Shown piece after piece: positions 1 through 7,484 of a DNA stretch of 19,344 nucleotides; positions within the stretch are counted from its first letter, which is position 1, and every line of letters begins with the position of its first letter. The stretch lies in assembly GCA_046538345.1 (NCBI GenBank), contig JBKHJB010000021.1, positions 1-19,344 on the forward strand. The letters run 5' to 3'. Below the pieces are notes generated by a model. It saw only the letters and a list, made by a program, of their open reading frames with translations, was not told the DNA's origin and searched no databases. This DNA is from PUND01 sp046538345. GTDB lineage: Bacteria; Planctomycetota; Phycisphaerae; SM23-33. The translations under genes were made by a program, and so were the position numbers.

Positions 1-1
1 C

Positions 2-136
2 CTCTGCCAGCCGGGTACGGAGCTTACCGTCAAGACAGGCCGCCGGCGCGACCTGCCGATGACCGTAGCCGAAAAGCCGCTCTATACCGAAGGAACCTGT
101 CGCAAAAAGCTTCCATTGCAGGAGTCAAAGACATGA
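2..136 (+). CDS. gcvT: Aminomethyltransferase (glycine cleavage T protein), C-terminal end only
   Basis: An open frame enters from the left edge and ends in TGA at 134-136, giving the last 44 residues of a protein. The residues (PGTELTV near the start, then a basic stretch and PLYTEG) resemble the C-terminal beta-barrel domain of GcvT, which transfers the methylene group from lipoyl-bound aminomethyl on H protein to tetrahydrofolate. The stop overlaps the gcvH start as ATGA, so the two are probably translationally coupled. The assignment rests on this fragment plus its position directly before gcvH, which is the usual gcvT-gcvH order. The catalytic folate-binding domain lies outside the window and cannot be checked. 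Confidence 0.75.
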   Translation, partial: LCQPGTELTVKTGRRRDLPMTVAEKPLYTEGTCRKKLPLQESKT

Positions 137-582
137 CGAACGTACCGGACGAATTGCTCTACACGGAGCACCACGAGTGGGTGAAGGTTGAAGCAGAAGG
201 CAAAACGTTGAACCTAAAGAAAGTAGGCGTCGTGAATTTGCACACGCACGGCTATGACTCTGTCGCTATTGGTATCACCGACCACGCGCAGGAGCAACTC
301 GGCGACATAACGTTCGTCGAGCTGCCGGAAGTCGGCGACAAGCTTACAGCCGGCGGCGAGGCGTGCGCACTGGAGTCCACCAAGGCGGCCGCCAGCATAT
401 ATGCGCCCGCCGACGGCGAGGTTACCGAGGTCAACGAGGCGTTGGAGGACGACCCTGCGGCGGTGAACTCCGACCCTTACGGGTCCGGCTGGATTTACAA
501 GATGAAATGCTCGGACGCCTCGCAGCTTGAAAAGCTGATGAAGGCCGACGACTACAAGAAGATGCTGGAAAGCTCCGAGTAA
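133..582 (+). CDS. gcvH: Glycine cleavage system H protein, with an unusual insertion
   Basis: This is the lipoyl carrier that shuttles the aminomethyl intermediate between the P, T and L proteins. The lipoylation site is Lys84 in ESTKAAASIYAP, and the family motifs HEWVKVE (14-20), GITDHAQEQLGD (47-58) and FVELPEVG are clear. At 149 residues it is longer than the usual 125-130. The excess is a block of about 20 residues (roughly 22-43) between HEWVKVE and VAIGITDHAQ, where normal H proteins have only a few residues. The reading frame is intact across it. An AGGAG at 120-124 sits 8 nt before the ATG, which overlaps the gcvT stop. The stop overlaps the gcvPA start (TAATG). The lipoyl group would be supplied by lipB and lipA downstream. 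Confidence 0.95.
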   Translation: MTNVPDELLYTEHHEWVKVEAEGKTLNLKKVGVVNLHTHGYDSVAIGITDHAQEQLGDITFVELPEVGDKLTAGGEACALESTKAAASIYAPADGEVTEVNEALEDDPAAVNSDPYGSGWIYKMKCSDASQLEKLMKADDYKKMLESSE

Positions 583-1919
583 TGCCTTTTATCGCCAACA
601 CCGACGAGCAAAGGCGGCGGATGCTGGCGGAGATGGGGCTTTCCGCCGATGACCTTTTCGCCGATATCCCAGAGCGTCTGCGCAGCGGTCCGGTCAAAAT
701 TCCCGACGGGCTGTGCGAGCATGACGTCTTGCGGAGGATGAACGAGTTGGCCGGGGCGAACGGCCCCGAACCGGTAAGCTTTCTGGGGGGCGGCGCGTAC
801 GACCATTTCATACCCTCGGCCGTCGATGCGGTGCTCTCGCGGAGCGAGTTCTTTACGGCTTATACTCCGTACCAGCCGGAGTGCTCCCAGGGCACTCTCC
901 AGGCGATGTATGAGTACCAGACGGGCATATGTCGGCTGACAGGCATGGAGGTGGCGAACGCGTCGCTGTACGACGGCGGAACGGCTATCTTCGAGGCGGT
1001 CATGATGGCGATGCGTCTGGTCCGCCGGCGCAACCGCATAGTCGTCAGCGAAGACGTCAACCCCATTTACCGCCGGATGCTGCACACCTACCTGGCGAAC
1101 TTCGATGTGGAGATAGTCGAGATTCCGCCCAAAGGCGGACTTGCCGACCGCGACGCCATCGTCGAGGCGATGGGCGATACGACGGCGGCGGTCGTGGTGC
1201 AGACTCCGAACTTCTTCGGCCTGCTGGATGACTTCACCGATCTGGCGGAAAAGGTCCACGAGACCCGCGCGCTGCTGTGCGTATCGACGTATCCAATCGC
1301 ACTGGGGCTTACCAAACCGCCGGGCGAGATGGGCGCGGACATAGTAACCGGCGACGGACAGTCGCTGGGACTGCCGCTGAGTTTCGGCGGACCTTACCTG
1401 GGCTTCATGGCCACCCGCGGCGGGAAGTTCATGCGGAAGATGCCCGGCCGGCTCGTCGGACGCACTGTGGACGTCGAGGGCAAGGAAGGTTTCGTGCTGA
1501 CTCTCCAGCCGAGGGAGCAGCACATCCGCCGCGAGAAAGCGACCAGCAACATCTGCACCAACCAGGGGCTTTGCGCTTTGGCGGCGACTACGTATCTGAG
1601 CTTGATGGGCAAGACCGGCTTTGCGGAACTCGCGACGCTGATTGCCGACAAGACCGCCTACGCCCGCGAGCGCCTCGCGGAGGTGGATGGTGTGGACCTG
1701 GACTTCGCGGACACGCCGGTCTTCAACGAGTTCGTCGTCCGCCTTTCCGCCGACGCCGGCGAGGTGGCGGGCAAGCTGCTGGAAGGCGGGATAGCCGCCG
1801 GCCTGCCGCTGGGCAACTTCTACGACGACCTGAAGAACGCCCTGCTGGTGGCGGTAACCGAGAAACGCACGCGTGCGGAAATCGACCGCCTCGCCGACGC
1901 TTTGGAGGAGGCGATATGA
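582..1919 (+). CDS. gcvPA: Glycine dehydrogenase (decarboxylating) subunit 1
   Basis: This is the N-terminal half of the split P protein. With GcvPB it forms the PLP enzyme that decarboxylates glycine and loads the aminomethyl group onto lipoyl-GcvH. At 445 residues it has the usual length for the subunit. Family motifs include FLGGGAYDH (67-75), TAYTPYQPE (92-100) followed by SQGTLQAMYEYQT, and DGQSLGLPLSFGGPYLGF near residue 260-280. The late motif REQHIRREKATSNICTNQ (about 310-327) is also typical. The ATG overlaps the last base of the gcvH stop, and the TGA overlaps the gcvPB ATG. It lacks the PLP lysine, as expected, because that residue is in GcvPB. Confidence 0.96.
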   Translation: MPFIANTDEQRRRMLAEMGLSADDLFADIPERLRSGPVKIPDGLCEHDVLRRMNELAGANGPEPVSFLGGGAYDHFIPSAVDAVLSRSEFFTAYTPYQPECSQGTLQAMYEYQTGICRLTGMEVANASLYDGGTAIFEAVMMAMRLVRRRNRIVVSEDVNPIYRRMLHTYLANFDVEIVEIPPKGGLADRDAIVEAMGDTTAAVVVQTPNFFGLLDDFTDLAEKVHETRALLCVSTYPIALGLTKPPGEMGADIVTGDGQSLGLPLSFGGPYLGFMATRGGKFMRKMPGRLVGRTVDVEGKEGFVLTLQPREQHIRREKATSNICTNQGLCALAATTYLSLMGKTGFAELATLIADKTAYARERLAEVDGVDLDFADTPVFNEFVVRLSADAGEVAGKLLEGGIAAGLPLGNFYDDLKNALLVAVTEKRTRAEIDRLADALEEAI

Positions 1920-3361
1920 AGCTTATCTACGACAGAAGCGTACCCAACCGTCGCGGCGCGACGCTGCCGCAAAAGGACGTTCCCACCAGCGCCAACATCC
2001 CGGAGCAACTGCGCCGTTCTCACCCGGCCGAGCTGCCGGAGGTCTCCGAACTGGACGTGATGCGCCACTTTACGGAGCTTTCCCAAAAGAACTTCGGCGT
2101 GGACAGCGGCTTCTATCCGCTCGGCTCGTGCACGATGAAGTACAACCCGCGCATGAACGAGCAGGTCGCCCGGGACGGACGCTTCGCTGCCCTGCATCCG
2201 CTTCTGCCGCGCATCGAAGGCGGTGAGGATCTTGTCCAGGGCGCGCTTGCCGTGCTGCACGAGACCGACCTGCTTTTGCGCGAGATTACCGGCATGGCCG
2301 AGTTCACCTCCCAGCCGATGGCCGGTGCGAACGGCGAGCTGACCGGCGTGTTGATAATGGCCGCCTATCACCGTTCCAAGGGCACCGACCGCAAGACCAT
2401 CCTGATACCGGACAGCGCCCACGGCACGAACCCCGCCAGCGCCGCGATAGCGGGCTTCGAGGTTCGCACCATCGCCTCGGACGAGAACGGGCTGATGGGC
2501 GTGGACGCACTGAAAGAAGCCCTGGACGAAGACGTGGCCGGACTGATGCTTACTTCTCCGAACACGCTCGGGCTTTTCAACCCGCACGTGGACGAGATAT
2601 GCCGTCTGGTGCACGAGATCGACGGTCTGGTTTATTACGACGGGGCTAATCTGAACGCACTTCTGGGTCGCGCGAGACCCGGCGATATGGGCTTTGATAT
2701 AGTCCACCTGAACCTGCACAAGACGTTCTCCACGCCGCACGGCGGCGGTGGTCCCGGCGCCGGTCCGGTGGGTGTGATAGAGCGGCTGCGGCGCTTCCTG
2801 CCGACCCCCATAGCCGTCCGCGGCGAAGGCGGGAAGTATCATCTGGACTATGACCGGCCCGATTCGATCGGAGCCATCGCGCCGCACTACGGCAACTTCA
2901 ACGTGTACCTCAAGGCGCTGGCGTATCTGTTGCTGCTGGGGCGCGACGGACTGCTGCGCGTCTCGGAGAACGCGGTACTCAACGCGAACTACCTCAAGGA
3001 GAAACTCCGCGAGCATTACGATCTGCCTTACGGGCAGCTCTGCAAGCACGAGTGCGTGTTCTCGGCCTCGCGGCAGAAGAAAAACGGCGTGGCGGCTGTG
3101 GACGTGGCCAAGGCGCTCATCGAGCGGGGCTTCCATCCGCCGACGGTCTATTTCCCGCTGATAGTGGATGAGGCGATGATGATCGAGCCGACCGAGACCG
3201 AGGGCGCCGAGACGCTGGACGCCTTCGTCGCGGCGATGGTCGAGATAGCCCAGCTTGCCGAGAGCGACCCGGACTCACTGCACGAATGTCCGACGAAAAC
3301 ACCGGTCCGCCGGCTCGACGAGACCCAGGCCGCCCGCGAACCGGACGTGGCGCTGTTGTAG
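1916..3361 (+). CDS. gcvPB: Glycine dehydrogenase (decarboxylating) subunit 2
   Basis: This is the C-terminal half of the split P protein and carries the PLP site. The 481-residue protein has FYPLGSCTMKYNPR (66-79), SAHGTNPASAA (167-177), and the PLP-binding LNLHKTFSTPHGGGGPG with Schiff-base Lys269. The open frame extends far upstream as a GC-rich artefact across gcvPA. I chose the ATG at 1916 because it overlaps the gcvPA stop (ATGA), has a GGAGG a few bases upstream, and starts the conserved N-terminus. It is the last gene before a 128-nt gap holding a perfect palindrome. The C-terminus (HECPTKTPVRRLDE) is also family-typical. Confidence 0.96.
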   Translation: MKLIYDRSVPNRRGATLPQKDVPTSANIPEQLRRSHPAELPEVSELDVMRHFTELSQKNFGVDSGFYPLGSCTMKYNPRMNEQVARDGRFAALHPLLPRIEGGEDLVQGALAVLHETDLLLREITGMAEFTSQPMAGANGELTGVLIMAAYHRSKGTDRKTILIPDSAHGTNPASAAIAGFEVRTIASDENGLMGVDALKEALDEDVAGLMLTSPNTLGLFNPHVDEICRLVHEIDGLVYYDGANLNALLGRARPGDMGFDIVHLNLHKTFSTPHGGGGPGAGPVGVIERLRRFLPTPIAVRGEGGKYHLDYDRPDSIGAIAPHYGNFNVYLKALAYLLLLGRDGLLRVSENAVLNANYLKEKLREHYDLPYGQLCKHECVFSASRQKKNGVAAVDVAKALIERGFHPPTVYFPLIVDEAMMIEPTETEGAETLDAFVAAMVEIAQLAESDPDSLHECPTKTPVRRLDETQAAREPDVALL

Positions 3362-3367
3362 GGCTGT

Positions 3368-3389
3368 GCCTGCCTGCCGGCAGGCAGGC
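3368..3389. repeat. Perfect 22-bp GC-rich palindrome between gcvPB and lpd
   Basis: The 11-nt arm GCCTGCCTGCC is followed directly by its exact reverse complement, with no central spacer. Each arm is itself a tandem GCCT repeat. It begins 6 bp after the gcvPB stop. In RNA it could form a hairpin whose central bases stay unpaired, but there is no U-run after it, so it does not look like a standard intrinsic terminator. I found no second copy in the window. It could be a dispersed palindromic repeat unit, an mRNA-stabilising 3' end or a protein-binding site; the sequence alone does not decide. Confidence 0.8.
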
Positions 3390-3489
3390 CCGCCGGGAGC
3401 GGACATGGCGGATGAACATGCTCCCGCTGACGGCGCAGGAGCAGGTAGCCGGCGAACACGCCGCGGCACCATCATGATCAGGAGAAGCC

Positions 3490-4890
3490 ATGAGCGAATA
3501 TGACGTTGCCATACTCGGCGGCGGTCCCGGGGGCGGGGCGGCCGCCGCGCGTGCGGACGCCAAGGGCGCGTCGGTATGCCTTATAGAGCGGTCCGACCTC
3601 GGCGGGGTTTGCCTGAACTCCGGGTGCATGCCCACCAAGGCCATGCTCGCCGCCAGCGGTATCTATTACCGCGCCCGCAACGCCGAGCACATGGGAGTTT
3701 CGTTCAGCGGCGCCAAGGTGGACACCAGGGCGTTCATGAAGCGCGTTCTCGAGGTGGTCGCGGGCTTGCGCGAGGCGTCCGAAAAGGGCCATAACTCCCG
3801 GCGCAACGTAACGATCATCCGCGGGACGGGTCGGCTGACCGGACCGAACGAATTGGCCGTGGAGCGCGGCGGAAAGGCCCACGAGGTGAAGGCGAAGTCC
3901 ATCATAATCGCCACGGGTGCCAGACCCGTTCAGCCGGACTTCCTGCCGTGGGACAGCGGCAAGCTTATGACCACCGAGGAGGCCACCCGCGCCGAGGACC
4001 TGCCCGAAAGCGTTGTGGTCATGGGCGGCGGCGTCATAGGCACGGAATTCGCCTGCGCCTACGGCGAGCTGGGCATAGAGACCCATGTTCTCGAGATGAC
4101 CGACCAGTTGATACCGGGCATGGATTCCGACGCCGCAAAAGCGGTCGAGGAACTGCTCACCGCCCGCGGAGTTGACGTGCAGACCGGTTCCAAGGTCTTG
4201 TCCATGAACGCGAGCGCCGACGGCGTAACCGCCGAGCTGGAAAACGGCCGGAACGTCAGCGCCGCCTGCGCGCTGATAGCGGTCGGCCGACGTCCCAATG
4301 TCGAGGATATCGGGCTTGAGGATGCCGGCGTTGAGCTGGCCGACGGTATTATCCCGGTGGACGCGAAATGCCGCACCAATGTGGAGAATATCTATGCCGT
4401 GGGCGACGTCGCCGAGAAGCAGCAGTTCGCCCACCTCGCCGAGCGGATGGGCAATATCGCCGGCGAGAACGCCACCGGCGGGGATATGTCCGACGACCGA
4501 AGCGTCATGCCCATCGGGCAGTACACCCATCCGGAGGTAGCGGTGGTCGGGCTTTCCGAGCAGCAGGCCCGCGAGAAGTACGACAAGGTGACCGTCGCTC
4601 GTTATTCCTACGCCAACAGTGGCACGGGCAAGGTTTACGACGAGACGGACGGGCAGGTCAAGATAGTCATCAACCCCGACGACGGGCGGATTTACGGCGC
4701 CGTGGTAATAGGCCCGCACGCCACCGACTATGCCCACGAGCTGGTGCTGGCGATGCGTCACGGCATCACGCTGGCGGGCATACTCGAAACCATCCACATG
4801 CACCCGACGTTCGCCGAGGGAATAATGGCGGCCGCCGAGGGCTGGGAGATGCGCCGCATTCGCAAGCAGGCCCGCAAGGCCGGCAAGTAG
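3490..4890 (+). CDS. lpd: Dihydrolipoyl dehydrogenase (L protein of glycine cleavage)
   Basis: This FAD flavoprotein reoxidises the dihydrolipoyl group of GcvH using NAD+. The 466-residue protein opens with the FAD-binding GGGPGG (10-15). The redox disulfide is Cys41/Cys46 in GGVCLNSGCMPTK. The second dinucleotide motif is VVMGGGVIGTEFACAYGELG (about 177-196), the FAD site is IYAVGDVA, and the C-terminal catalytic pair is His438/Glu443 in HMHPTFAE. AGGAG at 3480-3484 precedes the ATG by 5 nt. Its place in the gcv operon, with lipB starting 5 nt after its stop, suggests it serves glycine cleavage. It could also serve a 2-oxoacid dehydrogenase complex encoded elsewhere. Confidence 0.95.
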   Translation: MSEYDVAILGGGPGGGAAAARADAKGASVCLIERSDLGGVCLNSGCMPTKAMLAASGIYYRARNAEHMGVSFSGAKVDTRAFMKRVLEVVAGLREASEKGHNSRRNVTIIRGTGRLTGPNELAVERGGKAHEVKAKSIIIATGARPVQPDFLPWDSGKLMTTEEATRAEDLPESVVVMGGGVIGTEFACAYGELGIETHVLEMTDQLIPGMDSDAAKAVEELLTARGVDVQTGSKVLSMNASADGVTAELENGRNVSAACALIAVGRRPNVEDIGLEDAGVELADGIIPVDAKCRTNVENIYAVGDVAEKQQFAHLAERMGNIAGENATGGDMSDDRSVMPIGQYTHPEVAVVGLSEQQAREKYDKVTVARYSYANSGTGKVYDETDGQVKIVINPDDGRIYGAVVIGPHATDYAHELVLAMRHGITLAGILETIHMHPTFAEGIMAAAEGWEMRRIRKQARKAGK

Positions 4891-4895
4891 TCACC

Positions 4896-5606
4896 ATGCC
4901 TAAACCCGCCGAGACGCCGAAGCTGGAAATTGTGGACCTCGGTCGGCGTGCATATCGGCCCGTGCTGGAGTTTCAGAAGCGGCTGGTCCGGCAGGTGCGC
5001 GAGGAACCCAGGCGGGCGGTCGTGCTCACCGTCGAGCACGACCCGCCGGTTATCACTCTGGGCCTACGCGGCGGCGAGGGCGACCTGCTCGCATCGGCTG
5101 ACGCGCTTCGGGCCGCGAACGTCGAAGTGCATGAAACTCGTCGCGGCGGGCAGGTGACCTGGCACGGTCCCGGGCAATTGGTGGCCTACCTTATCTGCCG
5201 CCTGGACAAGCGCCGCCTGACGCTCCGCGACTACGTCAACCGCCTGGAAGAGGCGATTATACGCACGCTTGCGACATTCGACATATCGGCCGGGAGGCGC
5301 GACGGGTTTCCCGGCGTCTGGGTCGGAGGGCGGAAAATAGCAGCCGTCGGCGTCGCCGTCGAACGATGGGTGACCTACCACGGACTTGCGTTGAACGTGG
5401 ATTGCGACCTGGCGAATTACGAGTCGATTGTCCCGTGCGGACTGAGCGCTTCGGACGTAACCAGCATGAAGCAGCTCGGCCGACCAATAAGCGTAGAGGA
5501 CGTAAAGCCCGCGCTGGTAGAGTGTATATGCGAGTCTTTCGGCTTCGATCGCGGCGAAACCCGCCCGGCCGATGCAACTATGCCGGAGGGCGCAAACACA
5601 CTGTGA
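4896..5606 (+). CDS. lipB: Lipoyl(octanoyl) transferase LipB
   Basis: LipB moves octanoate from octanoyl-ACP to the target lysine of lipoyl-domain proteins such as GcvH. The 236-residue protein has the signature RRGGQVTWHGPGQLV (83-97), the active-site lysine Lys147 in GGRKIAAVGV, and the catalytic Cys181 in VPCGL. The longer open frame runs back into lpd. I chose the ATG at 4896, 5 nt after the lpd stop, because it gives the normal length and leaves a short N-terminus before the conserved LEIVDLGRR. There is no strong Shine-Dalgarno, so translation may depend on coupling to lpd. The stop overlaps the lipA GTG start. Confidence 0.94.
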   Translation: MPKPAETPKLEIVDLGRRAYRPVLEFQKRLVRQVREEPRRAVVLTVEHDPPVITLGLRGGEGDLLASADALRAANVEVHETRRGGQVTWHGPGQLVAYLICRLDKRRLTLRDYVNRLEEAIIRTLATFDISAGRRDGFPGVWVGGRKIAAVGVAVERWVTYHGLALNVDCDLANYESIVPCGLSASDVTSMKQLGRPISVEDVKPALVECICESFGFDRGETRPADATMPEGANTL

Positions 5607-6529
5607 ATACGGATACCGAAAATAAACCCACCCGGCGATTGCCGAAGTGGATGAAGCGTCCCATCGCCGCCGGCGGGACGTCGGCGGGTGTCGCCAGGAT
5701 GCTGCGAGACCTGGGCCTGAACACCGTCTGCGCCTCGGCGCAGTGCCCCAATCTGCCGGAATGCTTCAGCCGGCGGACTGCGACTTTCATGATTCTCGGC
5801 GGCAGATGTACGCGCAACTGCCGCTTCTGCGCCGTGCCGGGACCGCCGGGCGAGCCGCTCGAAGCCGAGGAACCGGCGAACGTCGCCGCCGCAGCCAAGC
5901 GGTTGGGACTGAAACACGTGGTGATTACCTCGGTCACGCGCGACGACCTGGCCGACGGCGGCGCCGAGCACTTTGCCCTCACCGTCCGGGCGGTGCGCGA
6001 GGCGCTTCCGGAAAGCACCGTCGAGGTGCTCATACCGGACTTCCTCGGCGACGAGGCAGCACTGCGAAAGGTACTTCGCGCCCGGCCCGACGTGCTGAAC
6101 CACAACGTCGAGACTGTGCCGCGCCTCTACGGTGACGTCCGCCCGGAGGCCGACTACCGCCGCTCGCTGGAGTTGTTGGAGCGGGCGAAGGGGTTCGTGA
6201 TGAGCACCGGCGGACAAATGTTTACCAAGAGCGGGCTGATGGTCGGTTTAGGCGAAAGTCGCGATGAGATTTCCGCGGTCCTGAGCGATTTGCGGTCGGT
6301 CGGATGCGACGTGCTGACGGTCGGGCAATATCTTGCTCCCTCTGCGCGGCACGCGCCGGTGGAGCGTTTCGTGCCGCCGGAGGAATTCGACGCCGTCGCA
6401 GACGAGGGCCGTGGTATGGGGTTCGTCTCGGTAGCCGCGGGTCCACTGGTGCGTAGCAGCTACCGTGCGGAAAGCGTGTTCGACGACGCCGCAACACCCA
6501 ACGGAGAAGGCCATGAACGAGCAAAATGA
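5603..6529 (+). CDS. lipA: Lipoyl synthase LipA (radical SAM)
   Basis: LipA inserts two sulfurs into the octanoyl chain made by LipB, completing the lipoyl cofactor. The auxiliary 4Fe-4S cluster ligands are Cys43, Cys48 and Cys54 (C-x4-C-x5-C). The radical-SAM cluster ligands are Cys69, Cys73 and Cys76 (CTRNCRFC). TKSGLMVGLGE and the C-terminal GPLVRSSY, which includes the cluster-ligating serine, are intact. The start is GTG at 5603, overlapping the lipB stop as GTGA, with GGAGGG at 5585-5590. A later ATG at 5651 would remove the conserved RRLPKW segment, so it is less likely. The protein is 308 residues, a normal length. Its end overlaps the next gene by 17 nt. Confidence 0.95.
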   Translation: MNTDTENKPTRRLPKWMKRPIAAGGTSAGVARMLRDLGLNTVCASAQCPNLPECFSRRTATFMILGGRCTRNCRFCAVPGPPGEPLEAEEPANVAAAAKRLGLKHVVITSVTRDDLADGGAEHFALTVRAVREALPESTVEVLIPDFLGDEAALRKVLRARPDVLNHNVETVPRLYGDVRPEADYRRSLELLERAKGFVMSTGGQMFTKSGLMVGLGESRDEISAVLSDLRSVGCDVLTVGQYLAPSARHAPVERFVPPEEFDAVADEGRGMGFVSVAAGPLVRSSYRAESVFDDAATPNGEGHERAK

Positions 6530-7244
6530 TCGTCAGCGGATTTTGGAGATGTACGCCGGGTTGCGTCTTACCGACGTTTGCGACGGGATGGACGCGATAG
6601 GGCTTCAGGACGTGGGGCTTCTGGATGCGGACATCCGCCCGCTGTGGCGGGATACCGACGAGTTCGCCCATCGCATTGTGGGTTTTGCACACACGGTGCG
6701 ATTTGTGCCGACTGGCCGACGCGCTCCGGTGTTCGAGGACGTCGAAGCCCACATGAAGTGGAAGGGCGACTGGTACGGCCGACTTGCGAAGGGGCCCATC
6801 GACGACGAGATCCGCCCCGGCGACGTCATCGTGATAGACGCTTCCGGCGTTAAGGAGTGCGGATTCATCGGCTCGAACAACTCGATGGGCTGGTTGGCCG
6901 CCGGCGCCGTCGGGGCGGTGACCAACGGCGGAGCGCGCGATACCGACGAGCTTATCAAGCAGCGCGTGCCGGTCTATTCCCACGGTATCGCGCGGGGCAT
7001 CCGCCCGGGCCGGCTGGAGCTGGAGTCCACCAATCAGCCGGTTACCGTCGGCGGGGTGTTCGTCCATCCCGGCGACGTAATAGTCGCCGACGGCGACGGC
7101 GTTATAGCCGTACCCGCGGACCGGGCGGAGAAGGTCGCCGAGATTGCCACGCGGGTGCAGGAAGGCGATAAATCCGGGCGCCGCAAGCTTTACGAAAAGC
7201 TGGGGCTTCAAGAGGACTTCACCACACGCCCGCGGGACGAGTAG
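6513..7244 (+). CDS. RraA-like family protein (aldolase/decarboxylase fold)
   Basis: This 243-residue protein belongs to the RraA/HMG-CHA-aldolase superfamily. The family's usual active-site loop is seen as GSNNS (120-124), followed by AAGAVGAVTNGGARDTDEL with the Arg142-Asp143 pair. The C-terminal GGVFVHPGDVIVADGDGV is also typical. Members include RNase E inhibitors, 4-hydroxy-4-methyl-2-oxoglutarate aldolases and oxaloacetate decarboxylases. Older annotations as demethylmenaquinone methyltransferase are unreliable. The sequence does not say which role applies. A GGAGAAGG at 6503-6510 precedes the ATG, which lies inside the end of lipA (17-nt overlap), so it is the last gene of the gcv-lip operon. 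A segment around 66-94 looks longer than in short RraA proteins. Confidence 0.82.
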   Translation: MNEQNDRQRILEMYAGLRLTDVCDGMDAIGLQDVGLLDADIRPLWRDTDEFAHRIVGFAHTVRFVPTGRRAPVFEDVEAHMKWKGDWYGRLAKGPIDDEIRPGDVIVIDASGVKECGFIGSNNSMGWLAAGAVGAVTNGGARDTDELIKQRVPVYSHGIARGIRPGRLELESTNQPVTVGGVFVHPGDVIVADGDGVIAVPADRAEKVAEIATRVQEGDKSGRRKLYEKLGLQEDFTTRPRDE

Positions 7245-7264
7245 GCACAACCGGTGGGCAAGCT

Positions 7265-7310
7265 ACCGTCATCGTCTGCCAAAGCGGCTTCCGGGGCGGT
7301 TGGTGACGGT
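7265..7310 (+). other. Gapped inverted repeat between the RraA-like gene and dnaK
   Basis: ACCGTCA at 7265-7271 and TGACGGT at 7304-7310 are exact inverted copies with 32 nt between them. A second GC-rich dyad, TCGCC-GGA-GGCGA, follows at about 7324-7336. Both lie downstream of the RraA-like stop and upstream of the sigma-54-type dnaK promoter. They could be part of a transcription end for the gcv operon, though no U-run is present. They could equally be binding sites for an enhancer-binding protein. Neither reading is more than a suggestion. Confidence 0.3.
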
Positions 7311-7374
7311 CGTTCTGGCATATCGTCGCCGGAGGCGATGCAGGTAAGTCCTGTATTATCAAGCCCCTGGCATG

Positions 7375-7391
7375 TTGGCACGGGGGTTGCT
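7375..7391 (+). promoter_or_regulatory. Sigma-54-type (-24/-12) promoter upstream of dnaK
   Basis: TTGGCACG at 7375-7382, four bases, then TTGCT at 7387-7391 matches the RpoN consensus YTGGCACG-N4-TTGCW at every specified position. The invariant GG (7377-7378) and GC (7389-7390) have the correct 10-bp spacing. Transcription would start near 7402, giving a leader of about 83 nt before the dnaK ATG. No CIRCE inverted repeat and no clear sigma-70 or sigma-32 promoter was found between 7245 and 7484. Confidence 0.7.
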
Positions 7392-7409
7392 GGCTTCTCG
7401 GCGGGAAGT

Positions 7410-7439
7410 TCGCGCGTAGAATACGCGCTGGTTGCGCGA
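7410..7439 (+). promoter_or_regulatory. Two overlapping hairpins in the dnaK 5' leader
   Basis: GCGCGTA (7412-7418) pairs perfectly with TACGCGC (7422-7428). The overlapping TCGCGC (7410-7415) can instead pair with GCGCGA (7434-7439). The two helices exclude each other because they share left-arm bases. They would lie in the transcribed leader if the upstream -24/-12 promoter is used. The dnaK Shine-Dalgarno (GGAAGG at 7470-7475) is not part of either helix. A regulatory role is speculative. Confidence 0.35.
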
Positions 7440-7484
7440 GAGAAACGTTAAGTCAACTGTCAGATAATCGGAAGGCGACGCGAT

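Noticed and set aside
1277..1915. In-frame upstream extension of gcvPB across gcvPA
   Set aside because: The translation is Arg/Gly-rich nonsense overlapping a certain gene; the ATG at 1916 with its ribosome site and ATGA overlap is clearly the start.
3405..3503. A 32-codon open frame in the gcvPB-lpd gap
   Set aside because: It has only a modest ribosome-site-like GGGAG, overlaps the lpd start, and its Arg/Ala-rich composition is typical of chance frames in GC-rich DNA.
5161..5178. TGGCACG in lipB as a second sigma-54 -24 element (also at 4620 in lpd)
   Set aside because: The -12 element TTGC is missing at the required spacing and both lie inside coding sequence.
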